Assembly (NCBI GenBank): GCA_040881985.1
Contig: JBBECE010000036.1
Location: 6,454-70,453, forward strand
Source of the DNA: JBBECE01 sp040881985
GTDB taxonomy: Bacteria > Pseudomonadota > Alphaproteobacteria > Rhizobiales > Devosiaceae
Length of the DNA stretch: 64,000 nt
Reading direction: 5' to 3'
The position numbers and the translations under genes are program-made. Numbering within the stretch: position 1 is the first letter of the stretch; each line of letters starts with the position of its first letter. Below, piece by piece: positions 60,681 through 64,000 of the stretch. Below the pieces are notes generated by a model, which saw only the letters and a list, made by a program, of their open reading frames with translations, searched no databases and was not told where the DNA came from.

Positions 60681-63600
60681 CTACGAGAGTTCGTCCAGCA
60701 GCGCCTTGGCCGCTGTCAGATCGGCGCTATCGAAGCCTTCGGTGAACCAGCCATAAACGGAGGCGAGGTGGTCGCGGGCTTCGGCCGATCTGCCTTGAGA
60801 CTGGCACAGGCGGGCAAGGCTGGCGGTGGCGCGCAGTTCCCAAAGCTTGGCGTGCTGATTCCGCGCGACGGTGACCGCCGTATCGAAGCATTGTTCGGCC
60901 GCGGCAGCCGCGGCTCCCCGCGCGCGCAACAACTCGCCTTTGATGCGGTGAAGTTCCGCGAGGCACCATTGGGAATCATGCGTGCGCGCGAGGTCGAGGC
61001 CTCTGTCGACAAAACCGAGCCCGTCGTCGACCCGATCGTCGACTCTGCACGTATCCCCCAATACGCCGAGGTAGAAAGGACGGTACACTTCATGAACCCC
61101 GCCCATCGTATCGAAGTCGAGGAGCATCTGAGCCAACCCGTCCACGCGGTTGCCCTCCAGACTCGTCGCCCAACCGCTTTGAAAACCGAACCACATCCCG
61201 CGCGGAATATCCGTTTCCGTCACCAACTGGATCGTGCGACCCAGATGTTGCCCCGCTTCCTGAACATTGCCGCGGAGCAAGAAAAAAAGCACCAGATTGA
61301 ATTCGGCCTGCACGCGGCTGAGGGGGTGGTTGACCTCCTCGGCCAAGGTCACTGCGCTCCGCAGAAGCTGCTGGGCCCGGTTGGGGAAACCAAGGATGTA
61401 CGCGCTCATGCCGCCAACCGTTCGGCAGCACACACCGGGATCATGGCCACCGTAGAGAAATTTGTGGGAGCGGTGTTCCACCACGTCGTAGAGGGCAATG
61501 CCGCGCTGCGCCTGCTCGGTCGTGTAATTGAATTCACCGAGAAAAAAATTTGTCGTCCAGGACGCGTGACATGCCTGCAAGGTTTGGCTCGAATCCGCAC
61601 TCCGTGCACCTAGCGTAAGCAGCTCCTCGGATAGCGCCCGTGCCGTTCCCTTCTTCTTGGGCCCCATCTGATTGAACAGCCACAATCCCCACAGCGACGT
61701 GAAAAGATCCGGCGAGTCTCCGAGCCGCTCCGCGAGGTCGCGCGCGCGTTCGTATGCCATGCCGATCTCCGGGGCGCTGAATCCCTTTGCGGCCATGTAG
61801 ACCGGTGCGAGGTTGATCTGGAGTTCCAGTTCCTGTCTGTCCCGCGCCTCGCCGCCCGGCAAGGTGTCGAGCAGTTCAAGGGCTTTCCTGAAGTGCCGGA
61901 TCGCTTCGGTGTTGGCGAACTTTTGTGCGGCATTCCGGCCGGCCTGCTCCCACATCGGAATTGCCTGGTCGAGCCGTTTCGCTTCGGTGAAATGGTACGC
62001 GACGATTTCCGGTTGAGCCTGAACGGTGTCGGGAAATCTGGCCTCGATCGCATTCGCGATGGCGCCGTGAATCTCTGAGCGACGGGTTCGCAAGAGCGAC
62101 GAATAGGCTGCGTCTTGCATCAGCGCATGCTTGAACGTGTAGATCGCCGCAGGTGGATCGCCGCGACGGAATATCAACTCGGCTTCCGTGAATTGATCGA
62201 GAGCTGAGGCTAGCACATCTGCCGGAACGCGGGAAACTTCAGCCAGCAGTTGGTAGGAGAACTCGCGCCCGATGCAGGCGCCCACCTGCAAAATGTCCTT
62301 GATCGGGGCGAGCCGGTCGAGGCGTGCCATCAGAGCATCCCGAAGGGTCTCGGGAATTGCCAGCGTCTGTATCCCTTCGCCCGGAACGATACCGTCAACG
62401 CCGGCTTGGACCTGCCCCGATTCCAGCATCGACTTCGTGAGTTCCTCGACGAATAGCGGCACACCATCGGTGCGTCTGGCGATCAGGTCGAGCACGTCCT
62501 CGGGCAAGCGAGCGCCGCCGGCCACCCGCTCCGCCATCGTTATGCGGTCCTTGCGGCTGAGGCGGTTGAGGGTGAGCAGTGTCACCTGCGCACCGCTGGA
62601 CCAGGGAGCGCTGAATTCCGGGCGATACGTGATCACCGCGAGCGCCGGGAGGTCGGCTAAGCGCGCAAACGTGCGCTCGAGCAGCTCCATGGATGTCGGG
62701 TCGATCCAGTGCGCGTCCTCGAAAACGAACAGCACCGGGCGCCGTTCGGCGAGGTCCACCAGCTGTTGGATGAGCGCATCCAGTGTTCGCTGTTTTTGTT
62801 GCGGCGGACTGAGCGCAAGCGGTGGATAGCGGCCCTCCGCCGGTATGGACAGGAGCGAGGCAAGCAACGCCGCAGTCTGCTGATCCCCACTGCCGGAAAG
62901 GGCGAGCAGTGCCTCCAGCTTCTCCAGTTTCGCAGTCGCGCCGTCCGTCAGCTCAAATCGCGCCGCGTGTTCGTATTGCTCGATCACCGGATGCAGGGTG
63001 CTGTTGATGTGGTACGGCGAACACTGAAACCGTTGGAGGGTGTGAAGGTCGCCGACGATGCGGTCCTCTAGGGCGCGAACGAGCCTCGATTTGCCGATGC
63101 CGGGTTCGCCGGTGATCAGGACGACTTGTCCCTCGCCGTCCTTCGTGCGCCGCCAGCGGCGCAATAGGATTTCGACCTCCTCGGCGCGCCCGACCAACTC
63201 GGTGATCGTCGAGGAGCGCGTGGCGTCGAACCGGCTCTCGACATGACGCTGACGCAGCACCGACCACGCCTGCACCGGCTCGGCAAAGCCCTTCAGCTTG
63301 TGCATGCCGAAATCGAAGCATTCGAACATCCCGCCGGCGAGCCGATGGGTCACGTCCGAAATGACGATCGTGTTGGTGGCGGCAAGACCTTGAAGTCGTC
63401 CAGCGAGGTTTGGTGTCTCGCCAGTGACGGCGGCTTCCTGCGCCGCTCCTTGGCCCAAGAGGTCGCCGACCACCACCGGACCGGTGGCAATTCCGACGCG
63501 GACGGCTAGCTCGGTCTCCTTGTTGTCGAGTTCCCGGACCGCCGTCACGAGGTCGACGGCGGCGTGGATTGCCCGTTCCGCGTCGTCCTCGTGGGCGCGG

Positions 63601-64000
63601 GGGTAGCCAAAGTAGGCAAAGACGCCATCGCCCATGAACTTGGCAACGTAGCCGTCATAACGTGAGATTGCGCGAGAGCATGCGTCCTGATAGGCGCGCA
63701 GAACGTCGCGCATATCCTCGGGGTCGAGCTTGGTGGACAGCTCGGTCGAGCCGACAAGGTCGCAGAACAGGATTGTAAGCTGGCGGCGCTCCGCATCGCT
63801 GCGGGAGGCTGACGCTTCGCTCGGCCGCGAGGGTTCCCTCGGCGGCGGCGACGGATTCAGTCTGGCGATCGCGGCGGAAATGACTCGGCGCGGCCCAATC
63901 GGAAGGCCAAGTTCCTTCAAATCGCCTTCTGTCAAATGCAGCAGGGCGTCGAAGGTGATCTCGTTCTCGGCAAACAAGTCGGCGTATTTGCCAAGTCCCA
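60681..64000 (-). CDS. Class III nucleotide cyclase / AAA ATPase / TPR regulator (runs off window)
   Basis: This protein of more than 1,100 residues continues beyond the right edge. Order from the N-terminal side: a SAM-like domain (FAENEITFDALLHLTEGDLK), a class III cyclase domain (LTILFCDLVGSTELSTKLD and GDGVFAYFGYP metal Asp; NLAGRLQGLAA Asn/Arg), an AAA ATPase (Walker A GEPGIGKSRLV; Walker B LFVFEDAHWID), and a long C-terminal TPR region. Catalytic cyclase residues look intact, so cAMP or cGMP synthesis is possible. Codons are somewhat less GC-rich than in the core genes. Confidence 0.92.
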   Translation of the reverse strand, partial: GLGKYADLFAENEITFDALLHLTEGDLKELGLPIGPRRVISAAIARLNPSPPPREPSRPSEASASRSDAERRQLTILFCDLVGSTELSTKLDPEDMRDVLRAYQDACSRAISRYDGYVAKFMGDGVFAYFGYPRAHEDDAERAIHAAVDLVTAVRELDNKETELAVRVGIATGPVVVGDLLGQGAAQEAAVTGETPNLAGRLQGLAATNTIVISDVTHRLAGGMFECFDFGMHKLKGFAEPVQAWSVLRQRHVESRFDATRSSTITELVGRAEEVEILLRRWRRTKDGEGQVVLITGEPGIGKSRLVRALEDRIVGDLHTLQRFQCSPYHINSTLHPVIEQYEHAARFELTDGATAKLEKLEALLALSGSGDQQTAALLASLLSIPAEGRYPPLALSPPQQKQRTLDALIQQLVDLAERRPVLFVFEDAHWIDPTSMELLERTFARLADLPALAVITYRPEFSAPWSSGAQVTLLTLNRLSRKDRITMAERVAGGARLPEDVLDLIARRTDGVPLFVEELTKSMLESGQVQAGVDGIVPGEGIQTLAIPETLRDALMARLDRLAPIKDILQVGACIGREFSYQLLAEVSRVPADVLASALDQFTEAELIFRRGDPPAAIYTFKHALMQDAAYSSLLRTRRSEIHGAIANAIEARFPDTVQAQPEIVAYHFTEAKRLDQAIPMWEQAGRNAAQKFANTEAIRHFRKALELLDTLPGGEARDRQELELQINLAPVYMAAKGFSAPEIGMAYERARDLAERLGDSPDLFTSLWGLWLFNQMGPKKKGTARALSEELLTLGARSADSSQTLQACHASWTTNFFLGEFNYTTEQAQRGIALYDVVEHRSHKFLYGGHDPGVCCRTVGGMSAYILGFPNRAQQLLRSAVTLAEEVNHPLSRVQAEFNLVLFFLLRGNVQEAGQHLGRTIQLVTETDIPRGMWFGFQSGWATSLEGNRVDGLAQMLLDFDTMGGVHEVYRPFYLGVLGDTCRVDDRVDDGLGFVDRGLDLARTHDSQWCLAELHRIKGELLRARGAAAAAAEQCFDTAVTVARNQHAKLWELRATASLARLCQSQGRSAEARDHLASVYGWFTEGFDSADLTAAKALLDELS

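Noticed and set aside
1..64000. CRISPR arrays, insertion sequences, prophage or toxin-antitoxin modules
   Set aside because: No repeat-spacer pattern, transposase, phage structural gene or paired toxin-antitoxin frames were seen on either strand.

Overview
The window is GC-rich and gene-dense. Gene content and order suggest an alphaproteobacterium of the order Hyphomicrobiales (Rhizobiales). Two blocks are, from general knowledge, typical of that order: lysC-ptsP-prfA-prmC-DUF4167-clpB, and accA-xerD-aroK-aroB-CorC-bolA-DnaJ-cobS-cobT-rpmB-DUF3108-helicase-S4-fdxA-carD. A DUF4167 protein, the aerobic-type cobaltochelatase genes cobS/cobT, and an Irr/ICE-like operator (50726-50742) support the assignment. 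The species cannot be named from the sequence.

Layout. 1-7189 (minus): clpB (cut by the left edge), DUF4167, prmC, prfA, ptsP, lysC. 7351-8894 (plus): an AT-richer orphan gene, ubiG and a nucleoside deaminase, nearly fused end to start. 8897-16604 (mostly minus): aldo/keto reductase, DUF1178, a nitrilase-family amidase, grxC, comF (divergent from a methyltransferase), a Flp-type pilin, mutT, a GNAT-like protein without its catalytic core, argJ and a parvulin-type isomerase. 16850-19684: secA. 19752-23644 (minus): outer-membrane barrel protein, L,D-transpeptidase, accA, xerD and a 49-residue membrane protein. 23777-31704 (plus): aroK-aroB-CorC, then DnaJ-like, cobS, cobT and a phytase-like protein; bolA is antisense. 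31701-39298: queuosine-precursor transporter, rpmB, DUF3108, a SUV3-like helicase, S4 protein, fdxA, carD and a glyoxalase-fold protein.

39295-50633 is more accessory: M48 protease, nuclease, an SRPBCC gene with a strong promoter and a palindromic operator but no adjacent repressor gene, tRNA-Arg(CCT), hydrolase, methyltransferase, phosphoribosyltransferase, and a four-gene iron-related operon (imelysin, di-heme oxidoreductase, second imelysin, DUF1513) behind the ICE-like box. 50887-54175 is a three-gene surface-glycan-type cassette (GtrA, UDP-galactopyranose-mutase-like flavoprotein, GT39-like membrane transferase). 54154-60142 carries an aminotransferase, DUF924, a CAP-domain lipoprotein, an Acetyltransf_6 protein, TusA, a penicillin-binding carboxypeptidase and an SDR. 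The right end holds a broken NTF2-fold gene and a large cyclase-ATPase-TPR regulator that runs off the window.

Most of the window is ordinary core genome. The items most worth a second look are the ICE-like box and its operon, a promoter-terminator pair upstream of carD, the SRPBCC gene with a lone operator, the core-deleted GNAT remnant, the single-stop pseudogene at 60174-60512 and the TTG-started orphan gene at 7351. No insertion sequence, CRISPR array, prophage or integrated island was seen.
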